Source of the DNA: Eremophila alpestris peregrina
Taxonomy: Eukaryota; Chordata; Aves; Passeriformes; Alaudidae
Assembly: GCA_009792885.1 (NCBI GenBank)
Contig: WMCF01000035.1
Span: 447,616 to 511,615, forward strand
DNA: 64,000 nt
Direction of reading: 5' to 3'
Numbering within the stretch: the stretch's first letter is position 1; each line of letters opens with the position of its first letter. The position numbers and the translations under genes were made by a program. This document shows, one piece after another, positions 1-12,900 of this stretch. The notes under the pieces were generated by a model. It did not search any database and was not told the DNA's origin. It saw only the letters and a program-made list of their open reading frames with translations.

Positions 1-3000
1 TGTGCATCTTCTGAGTTTTAGTTCTCTGGCCAGGTATTGCTTACCACTGTAAAACTTCTCCAGCTTTCTTTTTTCTATGGCTTTTTGTCTCATGAAGTCA
101 AGTGAAGGTGTTACCAGGAGTTGGTGTGACACTGGAATGCTTAAAGACGTAACTTTAAAAATAATAAGCTAAAGATAAAATAGTTTTAACTCAGTCTAAT
201 ACTGAATCAGCAGGAGTTGTGCTGAGTGTGACATTATTCCCCTGTTAGGTGCTCAGGTTCATTAGCAAAAACTGTTTTGAGGTGCAGTCTCTCTGATTGA
301 TGTTAGCACAGTGGTGATGTCATTTCTGCACAGGTGAGCAAAGTTAAGTCAGTTGGTTTTCAGTTGTGAGGGTTTTTAACTCTGTATGCATCCAGAGAGC
401 AAATGTGGAAAACCATGGTGAAATGGGTTTGTCAGAAATGTGCAGAAAGGAACTGCAAGCCTTTACAGGTTTAAAACTACTGACACTTGAAAAAACACCT
501 CCACCCACTCACCCCTCTAAATCTGCAATTTTTTGTATTCTGCAGTGCTACAGGGCTTGCATGCAAATAAAATACAAGTGTTATTGTTTTTCTGATATTT
601 TAATGTATATTAAGGCCTGCCTTCTAGAAAGAACTAATTATAGCTTCCTAAACTATCTTAATCTTGGAGGCAGAAGTCATGATGCCAGGAGATATGTGTA
701 TGCTGTCAGCCAAATAAAATACTCCTCTCATTTTGAAGGGAAATCCAAATCCAGCAACCAAAGATAATTTGAGCCATGAAATATTTTGACGTACGCATAT
801 GAGCTGTTTGTGATGTAGTGTTAAGCAGTTTTCAGAAATTGAATTCAGATGAAATTTGACTCTGCTATGGCTTTTGCTGCATAGTGCCACTCTGCAGGTG
901 GCAGAGACTTCGTGGTGAATTGGACACCCTCCTGTGATAAAATGACCCTTTTTGCATTGGGTTAAAAAAAAGTGCCATTCTTAAAATGTTGTGATGTCTG
1001 TAATGGAATTTGTGTAGTAGTAGTTGCTGCAGTTTGTCAGTTGAGTGTGAGGTTTCCAACTCTGGACTGTAATCTGCCCATCTGGGATCTGTATTTTTAA
1101 TGGTTTGTGGCTATGAATTTTACCAGTCTCATCCAGTAAGTGCTAATGAAAAAATTATGTTGCTTATTCATCTTTTCAAGTGTTTTGTACATAAAAATGT
1201 CATTGTGCGGCTTAGGGCTGATGTAAGCCTCCCCCAAATTCTTTTTGCTTTCAATGTGGTCTTCTATCTCTACATTTGCAATTATTTGACATAATTTTCA
1301 ATGTCATTTCACTGCTGCAAAATGTTTATGTGATCAGATAGAGTTGCATAACTCTTGTTGAGGAAATAAGAGGTATAAGAACGTCTTGTAAACACAGATC
1401 CCATTAGGGTTTTAGTGCTATTAGTAAGCTTACAGGTGTAGTTGCAATGGAGAAGGAGAAAGATAAAAGCAAGTAAGAGAAACAGATTTGTTCCTAAATT
1501 TAAAAAAACCCCAGATTTTTAGTTGAGAGTTCTGCAATATTTACAGGCAGTAAGAAGGCTAATGTGCATATTAGTGAACTGCATAGACAGAAAAATAAAA
1601 CCATATAATCCTGATAGCTTTTGTTTGGGTTTTTTGTAAACAAATTAGTGTACCTGTGATTCAAAGTGAATCTTGCTTTGTTCTCTGGAGCATTTTGCTA
1701 ATTTGTTGATCACTTAGTTCTCTCTCCGAATATGTTTTTGATTATTTAAAAAACTGTGTGTCAGTGTCCTGTCCTTGCTGATTTCACTAGATCATTTGTT
1801 TCGTTGTGCTTGCTTGTCATGAGTATGTGGATATTTTAAAAGTACAGAAACATTAGAGAAAAGAAAACCAAGGGTTCTCAGGTCAGAACGTTCCCTCGAG
1901 TCTGTGTTCTGAGCAAGCTTGATTAACAGTAAATCAGCAGTAACATTTGTAGCATCCTATCTCCATCGCTTGATCCCTGTTCTTGTCTTGTCTAACCCTC
2001 TTGATTTGTCTCAGTGTGTGAAAACCTCACACAGATGAATTTAGCAAAGGCTGTTGCAGATGGCTTTGTAAATGCTGAGGTGTTTTGCAGGGAATTGGAG
2101 TGCATGGTATCTGAGAAACAAATAGCTGAAACTTTATTATGGCTTGGTACAGCAAGTATTTCAATGTAAGGGAGTTGCTTATTTTCTTAAGATTGATGCT
2201 GCACAAATAATTGGGGAATCAGGAACCTCTGTCTTTGCATTAACTTCCTGAACCTCTAAAAGAAAACTGCTTTTTAGCAATACTGTGGTTTGCTTGGTTT
2301 TTCTTACAAGGAACGTTGTGGGTTTTTTCCCTTTGTATAAAATGGCACGGAATTATTAATCTGCAGCAGGGGAACTGAAAACAGCTAATTGAAGACAGCT
2401 GGGAGTCAGTATTTGAATATTGCATTGTATCTTCTGGTTTTCAGATGTTTCATTCTGCATGTAGTCAGGCTAGACTACTACTGGGTGCAGATGGAGCTCC
2501 CTGTGTGTCCATTCAGCTGCCAGGTTCCGATGTAGGAGGGTCTTGGTTCAGCTTCAGGGTCTTCACCCCTCTGCTTGCCTGTTGGTTTTGTTCCCTTGTG
2601 TTGTATTTGGGACAAGAAAGTGGTACCTGTTCTTGGTGTCTGCTTGGTCCTGGTGTCTGCTGGGCTGCTGTAAGAGCACCCAGGAACTCCAGGTGAGCTG
2701 AAGCAAGTGATGTGTGCTCCCTTTGGACGCCACTGAGACCAGCTGTATGATTGGAAGAGATCATATGCAGCTGAGAGATTGATGATCTTTTGAAGGGAAA
2801 TTAATCCCTAATTGTAGGTTTCTGAATACTGGCCTGAAAGAGGGTGTCTTGAGTGAGGTTTTTCTTCATTATCTATGCTGCTTTGGATGGTCTACTCTCA
2901 GCACATGTGTAACTATGCTGTCTTTTGATATATGATAGAGCTTCAGAGCTGCTCCAGCAGTTCATCTGTGAGCCTTTCCAATGGAAGTTTCTCATGCTAT

Positions 3001-3814
3001 TCCATTTAGTTGCACTCTTTTATTTCAAATCCTCTCTCCCCTAACTTTGATCCATTTTGATATGGGTATTTAAAGGTAAATAGTTAATTGTTTTAAGTGC
3101 TTGTATGTTACCTCTGTTTCTTTCGTATATTTAAATTTATGTTGGTTATTTCAGTTGCATTTTTATGTTAAGTATTTAGTTTTTTTCTGGAGCTTGGTGG
3201 TTGTGGTTCAGTACTTCATATGTTTCAAGTCTTACAGGCACAAAGTACCTGAAAAATCTCTTCCACCCAGGTGGAGAATTTTTCCTTTATCTTTTTGAAA
3301 ACATAGCTGTCCTGTTTGTGACTGGACCATGAACCTTAATTTAATTGTACTTATCTGATTTACTGCTGAGATTGTAATCCCAAGACTATTCAAGGATGCT
3401 CTTAATATTACATCATCTCTATGTATTATGTACTAGTGCATTTTAGATGGGCTATGTTTTTTAATAATGTTGCCTGAAATTTGGGAAATTATATAGTAGG
3501 TATTCACTACTTATCTCATAAGTGTGTGCTTTAAAGCTACTGAGCAGCAAGCAGACACAAATGTGTCTTGTGACCCTTAGTGCTTAGGGTAGGCTGCAAG
3601 GATGTTAATTCAACACTTCTGATATTCCCTTTTTGTTGACTTTGTCGGGCTGGGACTTACTGAGGCAAAATGTTAGTGTGATAGAAAACCAGCTGATGAT
3701 GATGTATCTATGACCCATTTAATCAGTTCTGCTCTTAATTAACACTCCTTTGAATAGGGAACTGAAAATCCCAGACATTCTGGATGGTTCAGATATTCTT
3801 GATCTAGCATTTTA

Positions 3815-3872
3815 GGTAGGAGATATAGATTAGATGGTTTTTCAAAATCCCTTCCAGACCTGGGTTTTCTTA
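3815..3872 (+). mobile_element. Possible old CR1 3'-end remnant
   Basis: TAGATTAGATGG followed by CCCTTCCAGACCTGGG resembles the degraded CR1 tail (GGACTAGATGATCT...CCCTTCCAACC). No octamer repeats remain. Similarity is by eye only. Confidence 0.45.
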
Positions 3873-5205
3873 GTCATTTAACCTGTGAGAATTGTTTCAG
3901 GTTGCTTATGCTTTACTTGTGACTCTGTTCTTCCAAGACTTGAAATGTGCTTTTTGTTCTGCTTGGGTCATGTCTGCTTCCCAAGAACAAGTAGTGATTC
4001 TTGCTAATTTTGCTCCACAATTTAAAATTATCCTCTCCCTTGCATGGTTTTATCTCAAGAATTTGTCAACTTTGACTTCACTGCTGTATAATTTTTTTAA
4101 TATTAAATTTGCAGTCTTCATTCCTATGCAGATCTTTGCTCTCTAAGCAGCAGCAGTGGTGCTTTTTCCTTTACTTTTTAAGGAGATTTCCTTTTTTCTT
4201 GCTTGTTAAAAATATTTATTATAGAATCTGAGAGTACCTTTTGTTGGTTTTATTGATAATACCTCTTGATACAAGTGGGTATGAATCTACCTACAAGTAG
4301 GCATAAATCCACCAACCCAGGATTTGTGTATCCAGAAATAAACTTTTTTACTAGATCTCTCTTTGTTTAGGACTCAGATGAGAGTATTTGAAGTCCAGTT
4401 TTAGCACCTAAGTAGGACTGTCCAGCTGACTTGACAGGAGTTTAAAAGGGAAAAGCCCCTCTAATGCTGCTCCTAGCCATATTGCAGGTAGGATTGTCTC
4501 ACTTTGGCTACATGGGTGACTACCCCCTTAAAACTTAGGGCAGCATAACTTCTTAATTTTAGCATTGACATGTGTGCTGAGGTAGCTATTGTGAATTCAC
4601 TCACCCTTGGAATATGATTGACAAATTACATTCTACTTTTCTGTTAATTTCTACTATTTTTTTCCATCTCTCTTTTTCTTACAGAAAATTCTGAACTTTG
4701 CTACATTTACTACGTTACTACTAACACAGTGCAGCTGATGAAGCAGTGAATGGGTTCAGTGCAAAGTCAGCCTTACCTTGCTTCACTGTGTGCAGCTATT
4801 AAAATAAAGCTGCCTGACTTGTGCAGGAGCAGATGAGGAGGTCTCATGTTATAGCATTTCTTATCTAACCTTCATACCCAGCACCAGATCTTGGTAAAAA
4901 GGAATACCATTGGGCTGAAGGCTTGCAGCTCTCAGAAGAGGTGCAGGTGTTTCAGTCAGTACTGAAGTAATTTTTTGAGCCTTTTACCTTGTAGAGGTTG
5001 TTCAGGTGTTACCTCTTTTCTAGTATTGTGCAATGAGATAACTAAGTAGAGTACCTCTACAGAAGAAATGCATTTTAAACCATGCAAAATACCTTTCCTG
5101 TCATTGCTCAGAGTAATTTCAAATATGAAAGTCCCTCAATTTGGACTGGTTGTGGTATCTACTACTACTGTAGCAGCAGGAATGTTATTAATTTGACTAT
5201 GTTGC

Positions 5206-5262
5206 ACTAATTAAAAACAGTACACTTTTTAGGGACTAATTAAAAGCAGTATATTTTTAGTG
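5206..5262 (+). repeat. Imperfect tandem duplication, about 29 bp
   Basis: Two adjacent copies begin ACTAATTAAAA (5206 and 5235) and continue CAGTA...TTTTTAG with a few substitutions. Intronic. Confidence 0.8.
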
Positions 5263-5556
5263 ACTTGATGAAAGCTTTGCAGCTGTTTTTGGTTATCAGA
5301 AATGTAAATGAAATTACTTTTCTGCTAAAAGCTTGTTAATCTGCTGGCTGTAGAGAAAGGGGCACATCTTTTTCCATTGTTGTTCATTTTATAATCTGCT
5401 TCTCTCACATTTGTGAATGGGATTATAGCACTGTAAAACAAGAGACTGGATCTACAACACAGAGTAAAAATCACTGGTGGTGGAGAAACAACCCTGATGG
5501 TAAAAGACTGGCTGTCTGGGAGAAGGGAATAGTGGCTAATGAATCCGATTTCACTG

Positions 5557-5574
5557 AAAAAAAAAAAAAAAAAA
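5557..5574 (+). repeat. A18 homopolymer
   Basis: Uninterrupted run of 18 A in ZSWIM8 intron 1. No retroposed gene or SINE body is recognisable upstream, so it is called a simple repeat. Confidence 0.9.
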
Positions 5575-6795
5575 GTGGATGTTTGAAAACTGTGGGGTTT
5601 TTTCTATATTTGTGAAATCCTTTCATTTGTCAGGCCTCAGTGCTGGGGGAGATGTTGGCTGCTTTGATATGTGCATGCACATTGAAAGCCCTCTCCTGTC
5701 CTGTCTTTCCCAGCTGTTGGGACTGGAGGGCATCTCTGGGCAGAGGGTGAGAAAGTGACATCAGGGCTCAAGTTTTCTTTTGCTATGCTGCCTGAAGCTG
5801 GTCTGGAGGGAAATCTGAGGGCCAGATTGGTTTACATCCTGGCTTCCAGTGGTGTTTGAGAGGCTGGTGAGGGGGGCAAAGAGACATAACATCAAATATC
5901 TGAAACTGAATTAATTAGGGGTTTGGCATCAGGGGAGACCAAGGCTGCTGCAGTGATGGGTCAGGAGATGATCTAAGTAAAGCAGGGATGTATTTGCAGA
6001 TAAAACAAGTCTGGGATTTTGTATAAAGTGTAATCTAGGTCAGAGCAAAGCAGAAACATAAGGGTTCTATAGCCTGAGGATGATAAATCTTCATCTTCAG
6101 GTAAAAACATAAAAAGTGGAGTTACTTTGGTAGAAAGGTGATGGTCAAATGTATTTTTTAAAGCTCTTACTGCCTTCAGTTAAGATCCTCATGAGCTTAG
6201 TGTAGTCAGCACTGCACTGATACATGAATTACCCATTGCTTCTCTTCAGAACTGGAAGTATAAAGACAGATCTATGAGAGGTGGTGGTGAAGGGAATAAA
6301 CCAACAAATACTAATTGAAAGGAAAACCTTGTAAATAGCTGACTACTGAATGTTGTCAAAGTCAACACCAAGGTTTCTGGATAGCCATTCCATTGCTACC
6401 TGTGCGCATATGTTGTACTAGTTCTTTGTGTAAACTGCTGGAATTCACAGGATGTTGCTGCCACATCTAACAGAAATGTGTGAAAAATACTTGGTTACCT
6501 TAAGTCTTGCTAAACAAAGTCAGTTTTGTCATGAGACAAACTGCAAAGGCTGATGCTGCTCTTTTGGCCAAGGACTTTTTTTCGGGATGTGTGCCCATGC
6601 CCTGAGTGGCTGAAAACAAACATGGAGTTGAGAGACAACTCTTCAAAAGTTTTCTGTGCTGACTTTTACTGTCTGTCAAAAATGGTCTTTAACGTGGTGA
6701 GACAGAAGTTGGAAGAGCTCCCTACTTTGACCTCTTTAGCCTCTCACAAGTTTTGTTCTCTGAATGGCTAATTGTTTTGTTTCTTGTCTTGCTAG

Positions 6796-6949
6796 ATGGG
6801 CTGGTGATCCCATTGGTGGAACTCTCTGCAAAACAGGTTGCATTTCACATTCCATTTGAGGTGGTGGAGAAAGTTTATCCTCCAGTGCCTGAACAACTGC
6901 AACTTCGAATCGCCTTCTGGAGTTTCCCAGAAAATGAGGAGGACATCAG
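6796..6949 (+). CDS. ZSWIM8: ZSWIM8 coding exon 2
   Basis: Encodes residues 1-52, the conserved segment DGLVIPLVELSAKQ through FPENEEDIR. It starts with the last two bases of an Asp codon, so it needs a preceding exon ending in G. Acceptor TAG, donor AG|GTAACA. The number 2 assumes one coding exon upstream, as in human. Confidence 0.95.
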
Positions 6950-9900
6950 GTAACAAATACTATTTCTTTTTCAGTGATGCTTAAGAAAAGGTTCTGTTCA
7001 CTTGAGGAGAGTCATTGTCCTTTCGATGTCCTGTGTATTTAGTACTTCTGTGGCTCTCATGTGCCTTTTGTAATACATGGATAGATTACTGTGTGATATG
7101 CTGTTATATGGGGTTTTATTCTGGGGTGAGCTGCCTTGCATATGTGCCAGGAAAACCATGTAGATGTCTAGTTCATGTGTGTAAAGGATAGCAAAATAAA
7201 TGCATCCTTTAATTTGACTAACAATAGCTTGTAGAGTTTTGTTAGTCTTATGAACTCATCTTTCCAATTTGATCCTGTTCCTGGAGTCAGAGCTTTAACT
7301 GGGTTCAGAAATTGCCAAAGAGGGCTTGCTCAGTGTGCTCTGCAAGCCTTTTGTTTGTGTAAATGGAAGAACCAGAATTTGCTGAATACATCAGTGATCA
7401 GAGTTGATACAGTCAGATGACTACATTTCTTATGTTTCCACAGTAACTGTGACTACATTGTCTAAGATTTTCTGCTTTTAGATCTACTTCTAAGCTTTGC
7501 TGAGACTTTTATATTATAGGGGGTCTACCCATTAACTGTGCATTCAGAATTTTGTTGCTAAGTAGTGATACTACACTCTTTTAGAAAGAATCTTGCTGAA
7601 AGTTCTTGGATATGTTTGTCTAAGGTTCAGGTATCAGATGGGAGAGGTAATGTCAGAAGTGCTGATGAAGGATCACCTGCTAGGAAACAGAGCAAGCCAG
7701 CTGGTTGTATATGCTCATTATTCTGATGAACACAAATATAAAAAAAAACTCACAAGAGCATACAGATAATTAGTCTAGAAGGAGTTTTTACTGTGGCATG
7801 CTAACTTTAGACCTTGAACTGTACTATGCTATATAAAGGCTTAAGTTTAGACTAAGTGAATTTGTATTTCAGAGCCTTAGGTGGGAATTCCTAAAACTGC
7901 CAGTGGCACTACACAAAAACCCAGTTAGGAAAAGACTAATGATTTTTGCAGTTGAATTGCAGTGTCAAAATGGCAGGAGAGACCTAGACTTTGTATTCAA
8001 GATAGCAAGGGTTTTTCAGAAGCCGTGTCAGCAAAGGGAATAATGCTGTGAAGGTTCTCAGAAGCAGGCTGATGCTGTTCTGTCTCTGTGCTGCAGGTTG
8101 TACTCGTGCCTGGCCAATGGCAGTGCAGATGAGTTCCAGCGAGGGGAGCAGCTCTTCCGGGTCAGGGCTGTCAAAGACCCGCTCCAGATAGGTAAGAACA
8201 CTGCAGCTCCACCTCTCTGGATGCTTCAGAGTCCCAAAATCATCTCTGCAATGGGACAGCAGTGCTATGGCCATGTCTCAAAACAAGCTTTTCTGGCATC
8301 CTAGCTGAAACTCCCTGCCACATGTATTCTTTGTAATATCTTGAGTTAAATGCTGTGTTTTATTTTGGCCTCAGTCAGCTCAGCTGTGAAATGGTCTGAA
8401 AAGTCAAAACTGTTCTGATCCTTAATCTGTCTTAGCATTTTGCAAAAAAAAATGTATAGGATACCTTTTTTTACATAATTCCTCATTGTTAAATAGAACT
8501 TGACTTTCTAGTTGTCTGATCAAACAATCAATGCCTTAAGTGCCTGTATGGCACAGAGGAAGTCTACAAGCTTTATTCTTGTAGCAAAAGAATTTTATTA
8601 ATAGTACAGTTATTCATGTAGCATTTTTGGCAGATGGAAATCCTTCTTGTTGGACAGTGGGTTTTATAGCTTCTCCTACTATCTTGTTCTTTTTGTGTTT
8701 TTTGGCTATAGAAGCTAATCTTATCTGTACAAAGAATTGGACTCTGGATTTTTCATTAAATCCTTTGAAGCAAAGAAGAATATTGAGATAGATTTTTCAG
8801 TGACAGCTGTGTGACCTGAAGGCATTATGTGAAATAAAGGTACTACTCGTATGTTGAGATGGGCCATGTCAATCCCATGCAGGTTTTTTTTCAAGTGTGA
8901 GCTTCAGAATCAGAATATTATTTGGCATGTGGGAACCAAGCCTGTTGTAATAAGAAAAATGATAATATAAAAAACTGTATAATGTTAAGGAGGAAATTTA
9001 GGAAATTTCTTATACTTGTATGTGATGAGGGATAGAGATTTCTGTGTGCCTGTTTAGTTATTAGAACCAGGAATACTTAAGTCTCAGTGATGAGTGAAGT
9101 GAGTAAATTTAGGTGAAGAGCCCTCAGAAAGTGAATAAAAGGGACATGCATTTTAAAGGTTTGGGGAGAACAAAAAGAGGAGATAGCCTTTGAGATATGC
9201 AAACTGCAAGAGGCTGATGAACTGTTACCTGACTATAGGGTGAAGTTCCTGAAGGGGTATTACCTAGTCTAATGTGTACTGTCATAGCAGTAGCAGGAAT
9301 TCTTGGGAATGGAAATGAAGTGATTGCTTGTACATAAGTCACATTGAATTAAAAGTACCTTGCATATTGTCAGTGAGTTGTCAGTGAGACCAGATAGTAA
9401 TTTTGGAATGTCAATGTTGATTTGGAAATTTTGGTAAATAGGATTAAACTGACTTTTGAGGGCATTGGTAATCTTCCAGTGTCATGACTGAAATGCTGAG
9501 AGAGGCCTCTGAGGAATCTGCTAAACTTCAGGAAGCCAAATGTTTGAGAGAGGGAAAATGAATTAAAAAGCAGCTTGCTGAAATTTAGTAATTCCTGGGA
9601 CTTTTACAGTAGAAAAAACCAAAATATTTGATAGACAGTAAAAGACTTTGGTCAGCACTTGTTTCAGTAATACATTAAAAAGGTGAGGAGGTGTGAAGCA
9701 ATGTATGTGAACAAAGGCTGGGAATCTAAGTGCAAAACCTGTGCTTGGGGGAGCAGAAGAGTAGGGAAAAAGAGGAGGTGGTGAGTGATACAGGGGAAAA
9801 CCTCAAGTACACATAGAAGCAACTGTGATTCTTGACAAAGGATTATGTATGTGGAAGGGAAGGAAGAAATTTTAAGTAGTAAGGTTGCCTTGTCCTTAGT

Positions 9901-12900
9901 AGAGGAACTGTATCTAATTGTGGGGGGTTTTTCCCCATGAATAGCAGCCCAGAAGCTGGGCAGTTGAGATAGAGTGAATATATTTTCAGTTGTCCCCTCC
10001 AAATGATTTGAAGGTGTGTAGTTGCAGTATTGAGTTTCATTCACTGACAAATGGGAGAAAGAAACACAGGAAATGAAGCAGCCCTTGAGGGGAGAATTGA
10101 TTTGGAGAGGGATTGAGCAGTGCATTGTGATACTGTGTGCAGTAGGACAGATCTTGACTTGTGCTTTGTGCTCTTTTTGCCCATTTCCCTTTGTAGTCTA
10201 AGATTTATTTTTTAACCATAAATAATCTTAGTCATTTTGTCCACATGCATATCCATATCCATGATTTCTGAACACCAACACCTCTTCACTGTAAAAACCC
10301 CCAGTTTTTTACAGCTTTCTACTGTATATACACATGGAATTGGCTTTTGTAGACCTCCCTCCCTTCTCTTTGTAGCAGTCACCTACCCACATCCTTGAAC
10401 TGAAGACATTATTGCTGTTCTTAAGCAGGTGTGTTGTAGATTTCAGGGACTTCTTTTCTATCATAGTCTTAGTTCTCCTACCTTGGTAAAATAAACAACT
10501 CCAAAATCGCCGTGCTTTTTACTTCTGTGTAACAGCTTTTGTTCAGCTCTTGTTATTTCAGAAGTTTCGAAATTCTAAGCAGAGATGTGTGTTTTCTGTT
10601 ACTGTAGTAGGGGCATCAGAGCTGCCCCTACAACAGTGACAGAATAGTGATGAAGAAAGCCATGTTGCAATGAGTTGATGTGGAACTCGGGGACATGATT
10701 TAGTGGTGAATTGGCAGTGCCAGATTAATGCTTAGGGTATTTGATCCTAGGGGTCTTTTCCAACCTCAAAGATTCTGTGATTCTTTAATTTTTCCTATTA
10801 AACCACTGATTATGATCCAGCTTACTTTCCTCATATAGTTTCCTGTGCCATCTCACAAACAATTGTTCAGTACAGAAAGATTGGTGTTGCAAAAGAATTA
10901 ACTGGGTAGTGTTGCTTGAATTATCATTGTAAGTGTCAGACATGTTCGTCAAGCTACAGATTGATGTGAAACTTATGTCACGTTAAACTCCTTAAATTTT
11001 GTCTCATTTTATAAGTGTTCTTCCCTGGTTGCATTATCAGTTAACTGTCTTCATATACAAAGAAGAATGTCATAGTAGGGGCTTGGTAAAAGCTTGTAGC
11101 TGGAATCCAGTCTTCTCTAACGCCTTTTGTATATTTCTTTTTTTTTGCAGTGAAACAGAATTGCTGCAAGTCCAACTTGTGAAATGCTTAATTTGCTTAT
11201 GTGAAAGTCAGGGCATTACTCTGAAATGCTTTTAGTATAACAGAAGGACTAGCTGAACTGTTTGGGTTGTATTAACCAATGTGGAACATAAATTAGAACT
11301 AGTGATAGGCAGTGCAGTAATTTTGTGTGAATGCCTTCTTTTGTTTTGATTCTGTTCCAATTGCTAAAATAGCTGAAGAATTTGGGTGGCATTATGTGTA
11401 CTAATCAAAATAATCACTCACATCAGGGAGAGGATTTGTATTGTGGTGAACAGGAAAATAGAAAGGTTAAGCAAGGTAAGAGCCAATTTGTATTGGTATG
11501 GGGATTACATTTTTAGAAGGAAATGATGCACATTATTTTAAATGGAATAAATTTAGTAGGTCATGTGCAATCCTGAACACCATCATTTTTATGATCTCAC
11601 AATATCATAATAAAATCTTAGTAGTATGGATTTATGGTCTCCTTCCTTGTCCTCATAATAGAGAAGCTATCATCTGTCCCAAGCTGTATTTTTCCACTTA
11701 AGGTAAACTGTTGGACTGAAGTTTGGTTATGACTTCAATGCCGGGGTGCTTTCTGGGCTTCATTAAAACTGAATTCCAGACTAGCAGAAAGGTTCTGAGG
11801 CTGATACTCACTGCTGTAAGAGGATGACCAACTGCTGATAGGCACCTTCAAGATTGGTAGAAGATTCCTGCTTCTGCTGGCCCTTTCCTAATCATGTGTG
11901 TCCCTCTGGATGAGCAACATCTCCAGAGGAAGCTGCGTTATGAGTAGAACTCATATGCACTCTACATAAGTTTACATGGAACTAAGCCTTGTTGAAGTCC
12001 TTTGTTGTAATTTATTTGTTTATGGTCACTGATTAATGGGCTAGATTTATTCAAGTCTTATGTCTAAAATTTCTCCTTCCCATTGTTTTTAGTCTAAGCA
12101 AAAGGTTTGGGGTTTTTTCGGAGTTCATGATTTGTTAAAAAGGGATATTAAAATAATTGCAACGAGGTTCATAATTATGACAAATGGGTAGTTTCTGAAG
12201 CCACAAAGTGAAAGTAAGTGTTCAGTTTAAGTGCTGCCTTCTTTAGTTGACTGTGAAATTGTGAAAATTGATTGACTTGGAAATAATTCTGAACAAGTCA
12301 CCTGGCCTGTTCTGCACTGCTGCCAGAGTTAGCACAGAAGTTATGCCTGAGAGATGTATAGTCTAGCTTTGACCCTGTAAACAAAACCTGACACTTCTCA
12401 GGGATAGCTTTATCCGGTTCCACTGTTCTCTGTTAAATAATAAGATTAATTAATTAATGTATTAAAAGCTGGTATGTTGGAGTTTCTTACAACACATTAT
12501 GCTTCTGAGCTAATGTTTAGGCATGGTTGGTTGGGAAGAAAAAAGCACTGGAGACTCTAGATCCACATCCATCCTTATCTGGACGTTGTGGTCAGACATG
12601 CTGTCAGTGTTTAGATGGCATATACCTGTGTTTCTGTGCTGCCTTTTCCCCAAAGACCCCAAGAGTAACTCGGCCCTGTGCGTTCCCGCAGGTTTCCACC
12701 TGAGCGCCACGGTGGTGCCGCCGCAGATGGTGCCGCCCAAGGGCGCCTACAACGTGGCGGTGATGTTCGACCGGTGCCGGATCACGTCGTGCAGCTGCAC
12801 CTGCGGCGCGGGGGCCAAGTGGTGCGCTCACGTCGTGGCGCTCTGCCTCTTCCGCATCCACAACGTACGCACGGCCCCGCTCCTCACAGCCCCTCCTCGG

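Larger units (their letters stand above)
1..6795 (+). other. ZSWIM8: ZSWIM8 intron 1 (3' part)
   Basis: This is non-coding sequence before the first visible exon, ending in the acceptor TTGCTAG at 6789-6795. The upstream exon, promoter and start codon are outside the window. It is AT-rich with only short chance reading frames. It contains a CR1-like remnant near 3815-3872, an imperfect tandem duplication at 5206-5262 and an A18 run at 5557-5574. I see no conserved coding segment or RNA gene in the rest. Confidence 0.8.

Noticed and set aside
3690..3720. TGATGATGATG stretch that might be a box C of a snoRNA
   Set aside because: No matching box D with terminal stem at a suitable distance could be found by eye.
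5557..5574. Poly-A run as the tail of a processed pseudogene
   Set aside because: The upstream sequence shows no coding similarity and no target-site duplication was recognised.
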